Part shown: positions 54,328-62,987 of the stretch, in pieces
How the letters are laid out: every line of letters begins with the position of its first letter
Numbering within the stretch: position 1 is the first letter of the stretch
From: Anaerotruncus massiliensis (ex Togo et al. 2026)
Lineage (GTDB): Bacteria; Bacillota; Clostridia; Oscillospirales; Ruminococcaceae
Assembly: GCF_900199635.1 (NCBI RefSeq)
Contig: NZ_LT962687.1
Coordinates: 246,863 to 310,862, forward strand
Direction: 5' to 3'
DNA length: 64,000 nt
Position numbers and translations under genes: made by a program
The notes under the pieces: generated by a model
What the model was told of the DNA's origin: nothing
The model's input: the letters and a program-made list of their open reading frames with translations, nothing else
Databases searched by the model: none

Positions 54328-54807
54328 ATGGCGAATGAAGATAAAAAAGATTTTAATGCCATGCTACATGATAGCAAGGATATGCCTAAATTTCAGATTA
54401 TTACCGACCAGAAAAGCATTGAGAAATATGGCGGAAGCAGAATGTATTTTGCCCCACCAATCGAATATGATAAAGTGATGAAACTAATTCCTTATGGCAA
54501 AGTAATCACTGTCGGAAAAATCCGTGAATATTTTGCTAAACTGAATGGAGCGGATTTCACAGAGCCTATTACAGCCGGGATTTTTGTATCTATTGCAGCA
54601 TGGGCGAGTTACCAGCGTTCTGAAGATGAAACCCCGTATTGGCGAACCTTAAAGGCAAACGGGGAATTGAACGCAAAATATCCCGGCGGTGTAGAGGCAC
54701 AAAAGGAAAAGTTGGAAGCGGAAGGCCACACAATTATTCAGAAAGGACGCACAAATATAAAGTATTTTGTAAAGGACTATGAAAGTATTCTTTTTGATTT
54801 GAGATGA
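54328..54807 (+). CDS. MGMT-like (alkyltransferase-like) protein without the acceptor cysteine
   Basis: 159 residues. The C-terminal part resembles the O6-methylguanine DNA methyltransferase fold: PYGKVITVGKIREYF and a GGVEAQKEKLEAEG helix. Where active enzymes have PCHR this has PYWR (residues 103-106), and the chain contains no Cys at all. Alkyltransferase-like proteins that only flag damage instead carry PWHR. So it may bind alkylated DNA without repair, or have another role. RBS GGAGGTG. Confidence 0.7.
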   Translation: MANEDKKDFNAMLHDSKDMPKFQIITDQKSIEKYGGSRMYFAPPIEYDKVMKLIPYGKVITVGKIREYFAKLNGADFTEPITAGIFVSIAAWASYQRSEDETPYWRTLKANGELNAKYPGGVEAQKEKLEAEGHTIIQKGRTNIKYFVKDYESILFDLR

Positions 54808-54895
54808 GAAGTTTTTATTTGCTAAACGCGTTATCGTCATACCAGCCAGCCCTAAACTTTCAAAACTGAATACCAGCCGCCACCGGCGACCAGCG

Positions 54896-54932
54896 AAAGC
54901 AGTAAGTCTGAAAAAGATTTGCTGCTTTTTTT
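54896..54932 (+). terminator. Terminator of the MGMT-like gene
   Basis: AAGCAGTAAGTCT-GAAAA-AGATTTGCTGCTT then TTTTT. Confidence 0.75.
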
Positions 54933-55185
54933 GTTGCCCGTTCTGGCTCCCGGCCATTTTGCCCCCTGCCGGTTGTAGTAGTAAATGAGGGGAGAAATTT
55001 TCCCGCCCGGATATTTGGCATTTTCAAAATCTCTCCGTTGTAGGAAGTGAAAGCAAAATTTTTCTGTCCCGCCGGTTGCCAAAATCCCCGTTCCCGGATT
55101 ACTAAGGCAAAAGAAATTTTGAAAAATCTCTGTCCAGCGGGTAGCAAAGCCCCTCTGCGGAGTAATATTGGCGAAAGAAAAAAGG

Positions 55186-55345
55186 CAGCGAACAGCGGGC
55201 TGAAAGCCCCGCCCTGTTCGCTCTATGTACGGAAAAGCCCGGACAGGGCCAGTCTGCGGCTTACTTAGAGCAAGTTTCTACCACGGTGCCAAAATCCGCA
55301 ATTCTGCGGTTTTGCCCCTCGCGGGAAACTTGTTGGGGAGTGCCT
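55186..55345 (+). other. Putative oriT region of the IME
   Basis: Upstream of mobC, the inverted repeat GCGAACAG/CTGTTCGC (55188-55221), a CCGCA-ATTC-TGCGG hairpin (55296-55309) and the AT-flanked CAAGTTTCTACCACGGTGCC lie together. MobC-relaxase elements place oriT here. The nick site cannot be assigned. The 54940-55185 stretch shows no gene. Confidence 0.45.
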
Positions 55346-55419
55346 TCCCCAAACCCTGCTATGCGGCTTGCGCCGCTTATCCCCGCCGCGCTCATGCGGC
55401 AAGAAAGGAGGTCACGACC

Positions 55420-55818
55420 ATGCGAAAAAAATACAACACACCCCACCGCAGCCGCGTTGTGAAAACCCGGCTGACCGAAGATGAATACGCCGACTTCACA
55501 GCGCGGCTTGCGCCCTATGGTATCAGCCAGTCGGAATTTCTCCGGCAGGCGATCCGGCGTACCACCATACGCCCCGTACTCCATGTGTCGTCGGTCAATG
55601 ACGAACTGCTCTCCGCTGTCGGGAAGCTCGCAGCCGAGTACGGCAGGATCGGCGGCAACCTCAACCAGATTGCCCGGTATCTGAACGAGTACGGCGCGCC
55701 CTATCATGCGTTGTCCGGCGAGGTACGCGCCGCCATAGCCGACCTTGCCGCCCTCAAGTATGAAGTCTTAAAGAAAGTAGGTGACGCGGTTGGCAACACT
55801 CAAACATATCAACTCTAA
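55420..55818 (+). CDS. mobC: MobC-like mobilization protein
   Basis: 132 residues. N-terminal ribbon-helix-helix (VVKTRLTEDEYADFTARLAPYGISQSEFLRQAI) and the conserved GRIGGNLNQIARYLN. MobC helps melt oriT for the relaxase. RBS AAAGGAGG; overlaps the relaxase start. Confidence 0.9.
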   Translation: MRKKYNTPHRSRVVKTRLTEDEYADFTARLAPYGISQSEFLRQAIRRTTIRPVLHVSSVNDELLSAVGKLAAEYGRIGGNLNQIARYLNEYGAPYHALSGEVRAAIADLAALKYEVLKKVGDAVGNTQTYQL

Positions 55819-57415
55819 AAACGCCGACTACGGAGCCGCCGAACAATACCTGCTCTTTGAGCATGACGAATTTACCATGAAGCCCGTCCTTGATGAAACC
55901 GGCAGGCTTATCCCCCGCGAGGACTACCGGCTGTCTACGCTGAACTGCGGCGGGGAGGATTTTGCCGTTGCGTGTATGCGGGCCAATCTCCGCTATGAGA
56001 AAAACCAGCGGCGGGAAGATGTGAAAAGCCACCACTACATCATCAGCTTTGACCCGCGGGACGGGCCGGACAACGGCCTGACCGTAGACCGGGCGCAGGC
56101 GTTGGGGGAGCAATTCTGTAAAGAACATTTCCCCGGCCACCAAGCCCTTGTCTGCACCCACCCGGACGGGCATAACCACAGCGGCAACATTCATGTGCAT
56201 ATCGTCATAAACAGCCTGCGGATTGAGGAAGTGCCGTTCCTGCCCTACATGGACAGGCCAGCCGACACGAAAGCCGGCTGCAAGCACCGATGTACCGACG
56301 CTGCCCTGCGCTACTTCAAATCCGAAGTCATGGAGATGTGCCACCGGGAGGGGCTTTACCAAATCGACCTCTTGAACGGCAGCAAGAACCGCATCACCGA
56401 CCGGGAGTATTGGGCGCAGAAAAAGGGACAAGCCGCGCTGGACAAGCAGAACGCCCCCATGATTGCCGATGGTATCACGCCCCGGCAGACCAAGTTTGAA
56501 ACGAACAAGGAAAAGCTGCGGCAGACCATACGGAAAGCCCTTGCCACCGCCGCCAGCTTTGACGAGTTTTCCTCTCTGCTGCTGCGGGAGGGTGTGACCG
56601 TCAAGGAGAGCCGGGGGCGGCTGTCCTATCTCACGCCGGACAGGACAAAGCCCATCACCGCCCGGAAGCTGGGCGACGATTTTGACCGCACCGCCGTCCT
56701 TGCCGTTTTGGAGCAGAATGCCGCCAGAGCCATAGAAAAGGCCGCAGCCATACCTGAATACCCCTGGCAGGAGAAACGCGGCATACAGCCCGCAAAAGCC
56801 CCTCAAACCGCCCCCAAACAGGACGGAGTGCAGCGGCTTGTGGACATTGAGCAGAAAATGGCCGAGGGCAAAGGCCGGGGCTATGAACGCTGGGCGAAGA
56901 TACACAATCTGAAGCAGGCCGCCAAAACGCTGTCCGTCTACCAGCAGTACGGCTTTACTTCCCCGGAGCAGTTAGAAGCCGCCGTTGATACCGCCTATGC
57001 GGAAATGCGCCAGACCAGCGGCGAACTGAAAGCACTGGAAACCAAGCTGCAAGGGAAAAAGGAGTTGCAGCGGCAGGTGTTGGCCTACGCCCAGACCAAG
57101 CCCGCCCGCGACGGGTTGAAAGCGCAGAAATCCGAGAAAGCCCGCGCCGCATACCGGCAGGCCCATGAGAGCGATTTTATCATAGCCGACGCAGCCCCCC
57201 GGTATTTCAAGGCGCATGGCATTACCAAGCTGCCCGCCCGGAAAGCGTTGCAGGCCGAGATCGAGCAGCTTATCTCCGAGAAAGACGGCCTGTATAACAC
57301 CTATCACGAACAGAAGCAGCGGTTCAAGGAGTTGCAGACCGTCAAGCGGAATATCAACCAGATTTTGCGCCGGGACGAGCCGCACCGCAGAAAGGAGCAG
57401 AGCCATGAGCGATAA
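55790..57415 (+). CDS. Relaxase/mobilization nuclease
   Basis: 541 residues. Relaxase domain with the three-His motif HNHSGNIHVHIVINS (about 122-136) and RPADTKAGCKHRCTDAAL; the catalytic Tyr is likely in the N-terminal YGAAEQYL segment. It nicks oriT and leads the strand into the host ICE's channel. The TTG at 55790 has AGGTGA at 6 nt; a GTG nine bases earlier is possible. A C-terminal coiled coil (about 330-520) is rich in Ala/Glu/Lys. Confidence 0.9.
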   Translation: MATLKHINSKNADYGAAEQYLLFEHDEFTMKPVLDETGRLIPREDYRLSTLNCGGEDFAVACMRANLRYEKNQRREDVKSHHYIISFDPRDGPDNGLTVDRAQALGEQFCKEHFPGHQALVCTHPDGHNHSGNIHVHIVINSLRIEEVPFLPYMDRPADTKAGCKHRCTDAALRYFKSEVMEMCHREGLYQIDLLNGSKNRITDREYWAQKKGQAALDKQNAPMIADGITPRQTKFETNKEKLRQTIRKALATAASFDEFSSLLLREGVTVKESRGRLSYLTPDRTKPITARKLGDDFDRTAVLAVLEQNAARAIEKAAAIPEYPWQEKRGIQPAKAPQTAPKQDGVQRLVDIEQKMAEGKGRGYERWAKIHNLKQAAKTLSVYQQYGFTSPEQLEAAVDTAYAEMRQTSGELKALETKLQGKKELQRQVLAYAQTKPARDGLKAQKSEKARAAYRQAHESDFIIADAAPRYFKAHGITKLPARKALQAEIEQLISEKDGLYNTYHEQKQRFKELQTVKRNINQILRRDEPHRRKEQSHER

Positions 57416-57791
57416 CCTGCCCCGCATGGACTACCGCCAGCACCGGCGGGCGCGGCGGCTGGTACATGAGTGCTGTAACTACGACGAGGGGAACTGCCTG
57501 CTGTTAGACGACGGGGAGCCTTGCGTGTGCGTCCAGAGCATTTCCCTTTCCCTCATGTGCCGCTGGTTCCGTGTGGCTGTCCTGCCCCTTGACGGGGAGC
57601 TGTCCGCAGCCCTCTTATACCGGGGGAGCCGGAAACGGTGTGCCGTCTGCGGAGCGGCCTTTGTCCCCAAATCCAACCGGGGGAAATACTGCCCCGACTG
57701 CGCCGGGCGCATGAAGAAAATCCGCGCCGCCGAGAGAAAGCGGAAACAAAGGCAGAGATGTCACGCTTTAGAGCCTTTCAAACCCGCATAA
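57405..57791 (+). CDS. Cysteine-rich VLP-type protein
   Basis: 128 residues with two Cys clusters, CCNYDEGNCLLLDDGEPCVC (about 24-43) and CAVCGAAFVPKSNRGKYC (about 85-102), a zinc-finger pattern seen in small mobile-element proteins. Basic tail. RBS AAAGGAGCAG. Unknown role. Confidence 0.75.
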   Translation: MSDNLPRMDYRQHRRARRLVHECCNYDEGNCLLLDDGEPCVCVQSISLSLMCRWFRVAVLPLDGELSAALLYRGSRKRCAVCGAAFVPKSNRGKYCPDCAGRMKKIRAAERKRKQRQRCHALEPFKPA

Positions 57792-57903
57792 ATCAAGGCT
57801 TTTTTCGTGGGTGTCAAAGGGTACGCGATACATTTATCCTTTTCCCCCGGAAACGGCGTTCTAAATGCGTACAAACACCCCAAATCCACCCAAAGGAGGA
57901 ACC

Positions 57904-58656
57904 ATGTCAGACAACCGAAAATACTACTACCTCAAGCTGAAAGAGAATTACTTTGACGAGGACGCCATTGTGCTGCTGGAAAGTATGCAGGACGGTATCC
58001 TCTATTCCAACATCCTCTTGAAACTGTACCTGAAATCGCTGAAAAACGGCGGGAAGTTGCAGCTTGATGAAAATATCCCCTACACCGCGCAGATGATTGC
58101 CACCATTACCCGTCAGCAAGTCGGCACCGTAGAACGGGCCTTGCAGATTTTTATGAAGCTGGGGCTTGTGGAGCCGTTACAGAACGGCGCACTGTATATG
58201 AGCAACATTGAACTACTGATCGGCCAATCCTCTACCGAGGGGGAGCGAAAACGGCGGGCAAGGCTGGCTTTGCAGGAGCAGAAAGCCTTGCCAAAGGCCG
58301 GGGCGGACAAATGTCCACCATATCAAGCGGACATTTGTCCACCAGAGATAGAGATAGAGAAAGAGATAGAAAAAGAGAGAGAGCGAGAGTTAGATACGGG
58401 ACAACCCGCCCGCGCCGCCTATGGCCGGTATGAAAATGTTTTTCTTTCGCAATCGGAACTGGACGGGCTGAAAGCAGACCTGCCCGGCAAATGGGACTAT
58501 TACATTGACCGGCTATCCTGCCATATCGCGTCCAGCGGCAAGCGATACAAGAGCCATGCCGCCACCATCTACAAATGGGCGCAGGAGGACGCAACTAAGA
58601 AAGCCCCGAAAAAGGGCATACCAGACTACTCATGCAAGGAGGGCGAGAGTTTATGA
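57904..58656 (+). CDS. Replication initiator (phage replisome organizer-like)
   Basis: 250 residues. The N-terminal domain (YYYLKLKENYFDEDAIVLLESMQDGILYSNILLKLYLKSL) is a phage replisome-organizer/RepA winged helix. A highly charged EKE-rich stretch (about 155-175) and a C-terminal domain follow. It probably opens the IME origin and loads the downstream DnaC-like protein. RBS AAAGGAGGAA. Confidence 0.88.
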   Translation: MSDNRKYYYLKLKENYFDEDAIVLLESMQDGILYSNILLKLYLKSLKNGGKLQLDENIPYTAQMIATITRQQVGTVERALQIFMKLGLVEPLQNGALYMSNIELLIGQSSTEGERKRRARLALQEQKALPKAGADKCPPYQADICPPEIEIEKEIEKERERELDTGQPARAAYGRYENVFLSQSELDGLKADLPGKWDYYIDRLSCHIASSGKRYKSHAATIYKWAQEDATKKAPKKGIPDYSCKEGESL

Positions 58657-59495
58657 AGAACGAAATCAACGCTGTTTTGGAGAATATGACGGCCACCACC
58701 CCGGAGCCGGAGGACTACACCGGCGAGGACGGTTTGCTGTACTGCGGCAAGTGCCGCAAGCCGAAAGAAGCCTATTTTGCGCCGGATAAGGCCGCTATCT
58801 TCGGGCGCGACCGCCACCCGGCAGAGTGCGACTGCCAGAAAACCGCCCGCGAGGAACGGGAAGCCGCCGAAAAGCGGCGCAGGCACCTTGACACCGTGGA
58901 AGAACTGAAACGCCGGGGCTTTACCGACCCCGCCATGCGGGACTGGACTTTCGAGAATGACAACGGCAGGAACCCGCAGGCCGGGCTTGCCCGCCGGTAT
59001 GTGGAGCATTGGGAGGATATGCGGACAGACAATATCGGCTGCCTGTTCTGGGGCGGCGTAGGAACCGGGAAAAGCTACCTTGCGGGCTGTATCGCAAACG
59101 CCCTCATGGAGAAAGAAATCCCCGTCCACATGACGAACTTTGCCCTGATCCTCAATGACCTTGCCGCCAGCTTTGAGGGGCGCAACGAGTACATTTCCCG
59201 CCTTTGCCGCTATCCGCTGCTGATCCTTGACGACTTTGGCATGGAACGCGGCACCGACTACGGGCTGGAACAGGTTTTCAATGTGATTGACAGCCGTTAC
59301 CGCAGCGGCAAGCCGCTGATCGTCACGACCAACCTCACGCTGGACGACCTGCGAAACCCGGAGGACACCGCCCATTCCCGGATTTATGACCGGCTGCTTT
59401 CCATGTGCGTCCCGGTACGCTTTACCGGCGACAACTTCCGGCAGGAAACCGCCAAGCGGAAAATGGAGAGCATGAAGAAACTGATTACCGACTGA
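58653..59495 (+). CDS. DnaC-like AAA+ helicase loader
   Basis: 280 residues. An N-terminal Cys cluster (CGKCRKPK, CDCQ; about 31-68) may bind zinc. The AAA+ domain has GGVGTGKSYLAGCIANAL (Walker A, about 130-147) and LLILDDFG (Walker B), and the sensor ITTNLTLDDL. It overlaps the initiator stop (ATGA), as in phage and ICE replication cassettes. Confidence 0.92.
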   Translation: MKNEINAVLENMTATTPEPEDYTGEDGLLYCGKCRKPKEAYFAPDKAAIFGRDRHPAECDCQKTAREEREAAEKRRRHLDTVEELKRRGFTDPAMRDWTFENDNGRNPQAGLARRYVEHWEDMRTDNIGCLFWGGVGTGKSYLAGCIANALMEKEIPVHMTNFALILNDLAASFEGRNEYISRLCRYPLLILDDFGMERGTDYGLEQVFNVIDSRYRSGKPLIVTTNLTLDDLRNPEDTAHSRIYDRLLSMCVPVRFTGDNFRQETAKRKMESMKKLITD

Positions 59496-59509
59496 AAGGA
59501 GTATTGCCT

Positions 59510-59698
59510 ATGGCAGATAACAAGCAGCACGACACCCGCACCGCCCGCCGCCCCGACTGCGTGACGGAAATCCGCATGGGCAATTCCGTCCTTGTCGTGT
59601 CCGGCTATTTCAAGAAAGATACCACGACCACCGCCGCCGACAAAATGGCGCGGGTACTGGAAGCGGAAGCCGCTGCTACGCAAAAACCGGCAATTTGA
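59510..59698 (+). CDS. TnpW-like transposon protein
   Basis: 62 residues: CVTEIRMGNSVLVVSGYFKKD, then TAADKMARVLEAEA. Matches TnpW of Tn4451-type elements, of unknown function. It lies just before the recombinase gene. Confidence 0.82.
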   Translation: MADNKQHDTRTARRPDCVTEIRMGNSVLVVSGYFKKDTTTTAADKMARVLEAEAAATQKPAI

Positions 59699-59750
59699 CC
59701 GACTGTAAAGAAGCAAATTTAACGCTTTTGCCGCTGTACAGCCCCCGCTG

Positions 59751-59776
59751 TTCCGTGGTACAATGAAACCACGGAA
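59751..59776 (+). promoter_or_regulatory. Inverted repeat over the recombinase promoter
   Basis: TTCCGTGGT (59751-59759) and ACCACGGAA (59768-59776) flank the -10 box TACAAT (59759-59764). A factor binding here, perhaps the recombinase itself, could shut the gene off. Confidence 0.55.
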
Positions 59777-59809
59777 TAGTGGGGCTGGCTGTCGGAAACG
59801 GAGGATTTT

Positions 59810-61429
59810 ATGTTAAGACAAGCCACCCAAAACCTCATTACCGCCCTTTATCCGAGATTGTCCCATGAGGACGAGCTGCAAGGCGAGAGTAATTCCATAT
59901 CGAACCAAAAAAGGATACTCGAAACCTACGCAAAACAGAACGGCTTTACCAATCTGCGCTGGTACACCGACGACGGTTATTCCGGCGCGAACTTCCAGCG
60001 GCCCGGATTTCAAGCCATGCTTGCGGACATTGAAGCCGGGAAAGTTGGTACGGTCATTGTCAAGGACATGAGCCGGTTAGGGCGAAACTACTTGCAGGTA
60101 GGGTTTTACACGGAAATGCTGTTCCCTCAAAAGGGCGTGCGTTTTATCGCTGTCAACGACAATGTGGACAGCGCAAACGGCGGCATGGACAATGATTTTA
60201 CCCCTCTGCGAAATCTGTTCAACGAATGGCTGGTGAGAGATACGAGCAAGAAAATCAAGGCAGTTAAAAGAGCAAAAGGCATGAGCGGCAAGCCCGTTAC
60301 CAGCAAGCCGGTGTATGGCTACCTCATGGACGAGGACGAGAACTATATCGTTGACGAGGAAACCGCGCCGGTTGTCCAGCAGATTTACCAGCTTTGCCTT
60401 GCGGGGAACGGCCCGACCAAGATTGCCCGTATGCTGACGGAACAGCAAATCCCCACGCCGGGGACGCTGGAATACCGCAGGACAGGCAGCACACGCCGCT
60501 ACCACCCCGGCTATGAGTGTAAATGGGCGACGAACACCGTCGTTCATATCCTCGAAAACCGGGAGTACACCGGCTGTCTGGTAAACTTCAAGACGGAAAA
60601 GCCCTCTTACAAGACCAAGCACAGCGTAGAAAATCCCATTGAGAAGCAGGCCATTTTTGAGAACCACCATGAGCCGATTATTGACACGGAAACATGGGAG
60701 CGTGTGCAGGAGTTACGCAAGCAGCGCAAACGCCCGAACCGCTATGACGAAGTGGGGCTGTTCTCTGGTATGCTGTTCTGCGCCGACTGCGGCCATGTGA
60801 TGTACCAGCAGCGGTATCAGAACAAGAACCGCAAGCAGGACTGTTACATCTGCGGCAGCTACAAGAAGCGCACCCGCGACTGTACGGCGCACTTTATCCG
60901 CACCGACCTGCTGACCGCCGGTGTCCTCTCCAATCTCCGGCAAGTGACGGAGTATGCTGCCAGGCACGAGAGCCGTTTTGTAAAGCTGCTGATCCAGCAG
61001 AACGAAATCGGCGGCAAGAGAAAGACCGCCGCAGCCACCAAGCAGCTTGAACAGGCGCAGGAGCGGATTGCCGAAGTGAGCCGCATTATCAAGCGGCTGT
61101 ATGAGGACAATGTGAACGGCAAAATCAGCGACGAGCGTTTCATGGAACTGTCGGCAGACTATGAGCAGGAGCAGCGGGAACTGAAAGACCGCACCGCCGC
61201 ATTGCAGGCGGAACTGGACAAGTCGCAGGCGGCCACCGTTAACGCCGAGAAATTCATGGGGATTGTCCGCAAGCACCTTGCCTTTGAGGAATTGACACCC
61301 ACCCTCTTGCGGGAAATGATTGAGAAAATCGTCGTGCATGAGTGCAGCTATGACGAGAACGGCACCCGCAGGCAGGACATTGAGATTTATTACAGCTTTG
61401 TCGGCAAAATTGACTTGCCCGAAGCCTAA
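59810..61429 (+). CDS. Large serine recombinase (TnpX type)
   Basis: 539 residues. N-terminal resolvase domain (ALYPRLSHEDELQGESNSIS; VKDMSRLGRNYLQVGFY), recombinase domain, then a zinc ribbon (CADCGHVMYQ, CYICGSYKKRTRDC) and a coiled coil (about 390-450). A DUF4368-type end (FEELTPTLLREMIEKIVVHE) closes it. It excises and inserts the element by 2-bp staggered cuts. Its gene ends 70 bp from the right TIR, as expected. Confidence 0.94.
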   Translation: MLRQATQNLITALYPRLSHEDELQGESNSISNQKRILETYAKQNGFTNLRWYTDDGYSGANFQRPGFQAMLADIEAGKVGTVIVKDMSRLGRNYLQVGFYTEMLFPQKGVRFIAVNDNVDSANGGMDNDFTPLRNLFNEWLVRDTSKKIKAVKRAKGMSGKPVTSKPVYGYLMDEDENYIVDEETAPVVQQIYQLCLAGNGPTKIARMLTEQQIPTPGTLEYRRTGSTRRYHPGYECKWATNTVVHILENREYTGCLVNFKTEKPSYKTKHSVENPIEKQAIFENHHEPIIDTETWERVQELRKQRKRPNRYDEVGLFSGMLFCADCGHVMYQQRYQNKNRKQDCYICGSYKKRTRDCTAHFIRTDLLTAGVLSNLRQVTEYAARHESRFVKLLIQQNEIGGKRKTAAATKQLEQAQERIAEVSRIIKRLYEDNVNGKISDERFMELSADYEQEQRELKDRTAALQAELDKSQAATVNAEKFMGIVRKHLAFEELTPTLLREMIEKIVVHECSYDENGTRRQDIEIYYSFVGKIDLPEA

Positions 61430-61498
61430 CGCCCGACCTATCCGACACAATGGCCAAGTGCCGGATAGGAACGGCAAAATTTTTTACACTTCTATTAC

Positions 61499-61518
61499 TT
61501 CTTTATCGCACATCAGCA
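61499..61518 (-). repeat. Right terminal inverted repeat of the IME
   Basis: On the minus strand TGCTGATGTGCGATAAAGAA, immediately inside the AA at 61519-61520, about 70 bp past the recombinase stop. Confidence 0.75.
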
Positions 61519-61520
61519 AA

Positions 61521-61614
61521 GAGCCAGGGCATGAAACAGCTCATGGCGGGCGCGGGCGTCGCTATCGTCGGCATGGTGCTGGTGCCCCTGCTGTCCGGCC
61601 TGTTCACTGTCTAA
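61521..61614 (+). pseudogene. maff2, 3' part (interrupted by an IME)
   Basis: SQGMKQLMAGAGVAIVGMVLV and LLSGLFTV complete the Maff2 frame. On its own it lacks a start and a ribosome binding site, though the internal ATG at 61531 is in frame. See 51487-51627. Confidence 0.88.
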
Positions 61615-61690
61615 TCGAACCCGTTACCCGCTGAAATCCTCGCCCCCTCCCGCGCTCAGCGGGAGGGGCTGAAAGGAGGTTTGACACCGT

Positions 61691-62560
61691 ATGGATTTCT
61701 TATTGGATGCCCTGACCAACTGGCTCAAAGAGATGCTGGTGGGCGGCATCATGGGAAACTTAACGGGGATGTTCGACAGCGTGAACCAGCAGGTCGCGGA
61801 CATCGCTACCCAGGTGGGTCAGACCCCGCAGGGGTGGAACGGCAGCATTTTCAGCATGATCCAGAACCTCTCCAACTCCATCATGGTGCCGATTGCAGGC
61901 GTGATCCTGGCCATCGTGATGACGCTGGAGCTGATCCAGATGATAACCGACCGCAACAACCTGCATGATGTGGACACCTGGATGATCTTCAAATGGGTGT
62001 TCAAATCCGCCGCTGCGATTTTGCTTGTCACCAACACCTGGAACCTTGTCATGGGCGTGTTTGACATGGCCCAAAGTGTGGTGGCCCAGGCGTCCGGCAT
62101 CATCGGTTCGGACGCATCTATCGACATCTCCTCGGTTATGACCGATATGGAGTCCCGGCTGATGGATATGGACCTGGGGCCGCTGTTCGGCCTGTGGTTC
62201 CAGTCGCTCTTTATCGGCATTACTATGTGGGCGCTGTATATCTGCATTTTTATCGTCATTTATGGCCGTATGATTGAGATTTACCTTGTCACGTCGGTGG
62301 CCCCCATCCCGATGGCGACCATGATGGGCAAGGAATGGGGCGGCATGGGCCAGAACTATCTGCGCAGCCTGCTGGCCCTGGGCTTTCAGGCGTTCCTCAT
62401 TATCGTTTGTGTGGCGATCTACGCCGTGCTGGTGCAGAACATCGCCACCGAGGACGACGTTATCATGGCGATCTGGACCTGCGTGGGCTATACGGTTCTG
62501 CTGTGCTTTACTCTGTTTAAGACCGGCAGCCTGTCCAAAGCAGTATTTCAGGCGCACTGA
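61691..62560 (+). CDS. TrbL/VirB6-like conjugal transfer membrane protein
   Basis: 289 residues with about six transmembrane helices (for example IMVPIAGVILAIVMTLELIQM and LWFQSLFIGITMWALYICIFIV). The N-terminal DFLLDALTNWLKEMLVGG is typical of the Tn1549-like TrbL. It forms part of the T4SS inner-membrane channel. RBS GAAAGGAGG. Confidence 0.9.
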   Translation: MDFLLDALTNWLKEMLVGGIMGNLTGMFDSVNQQVADIATQVGQTPQGWNGSIFSMIQNLSNSIMVPIAGVILAIVMTLELIQMITDRNNLHDVDTWMIFKWVFKSAAAILLVTNTWNLVMGVFDMAQSVVAQASGIIGSDASIDISSVMTDMESRLMDMDLGPLFGLWFQSLFIGITMWALYICIFIVIYGRMIEIYLVTSVAPIPMATMMGKEWGGMGQNYLRSLLALGFQAFLIIVCVAIYAVLVQNIATEDDVIMAIWTCVGYTVLLCFTLFKTGSLSKAVFQAH

Positions 62561-62582
62561 CCCAGGAAGGAGGAAGCTCAAA

Positions 62583-62987
62583 ATGGCTTATGTACCCGTA
62601 CCCAAAGACTTGTCCAAGGTCAAGACGAAAGTCGCATTCAACTTAACCAAGAGGCAGCTTGTCTGCTTCGGCAGCGGGGCGCTCATCGGCGTGCCGCTTT
62701 TCTTTTTGCTCCGGGGGCCTGCTGGCAACAGCGTGGCGGCCATGTGCATGATGCTCGTCATGCTGCCCTTCTTCATGCTGGCGATGTATGAGAAGCACGG
62801 CCAGCCCCTGGAAAAGATCGTCGGCAACATCCTCAAAGTGGCTGTCATCCGGCCCAGGCAGCGCCCGTATCGGACCAATAACTTCTACGCCGCGTTGGAG
62901 CGGCAGGCAAATCTCGATAAGGAGGTGTATGACATTGTTCGCGGCAAAGACAAAGCGGCAGGCCGAAAAGGCAGAGCCGCAGACTAA
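62583..62987 (+). CDS. PrgI family T4SS protein
   Basis: 134 residues: VPVPKDLSKVKTKVAFNLTKRQLVCFG and two adjacent hydrophobic helices (ALIGVPLFFLL, AMCMMLVMLPFFMLAMY) match PrgI, a VirB3-like inner-membrane partner of VirB4. Its 3' end overlaps the virB4 start by 59 nt. Confidence 0.92.
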   Translation: MAYVPVPKDLSKVKTKVAFNLTKRQLVCFGSGALIGVPLFFLLRGPAGNSVAAMCMMLVMLPFFMLAMYEKHGQPLEKIVGNILKVAVIRPRQRPYRTNNFYAALERQANLDKEVYDIVRGKDKAAGRKGRAAD

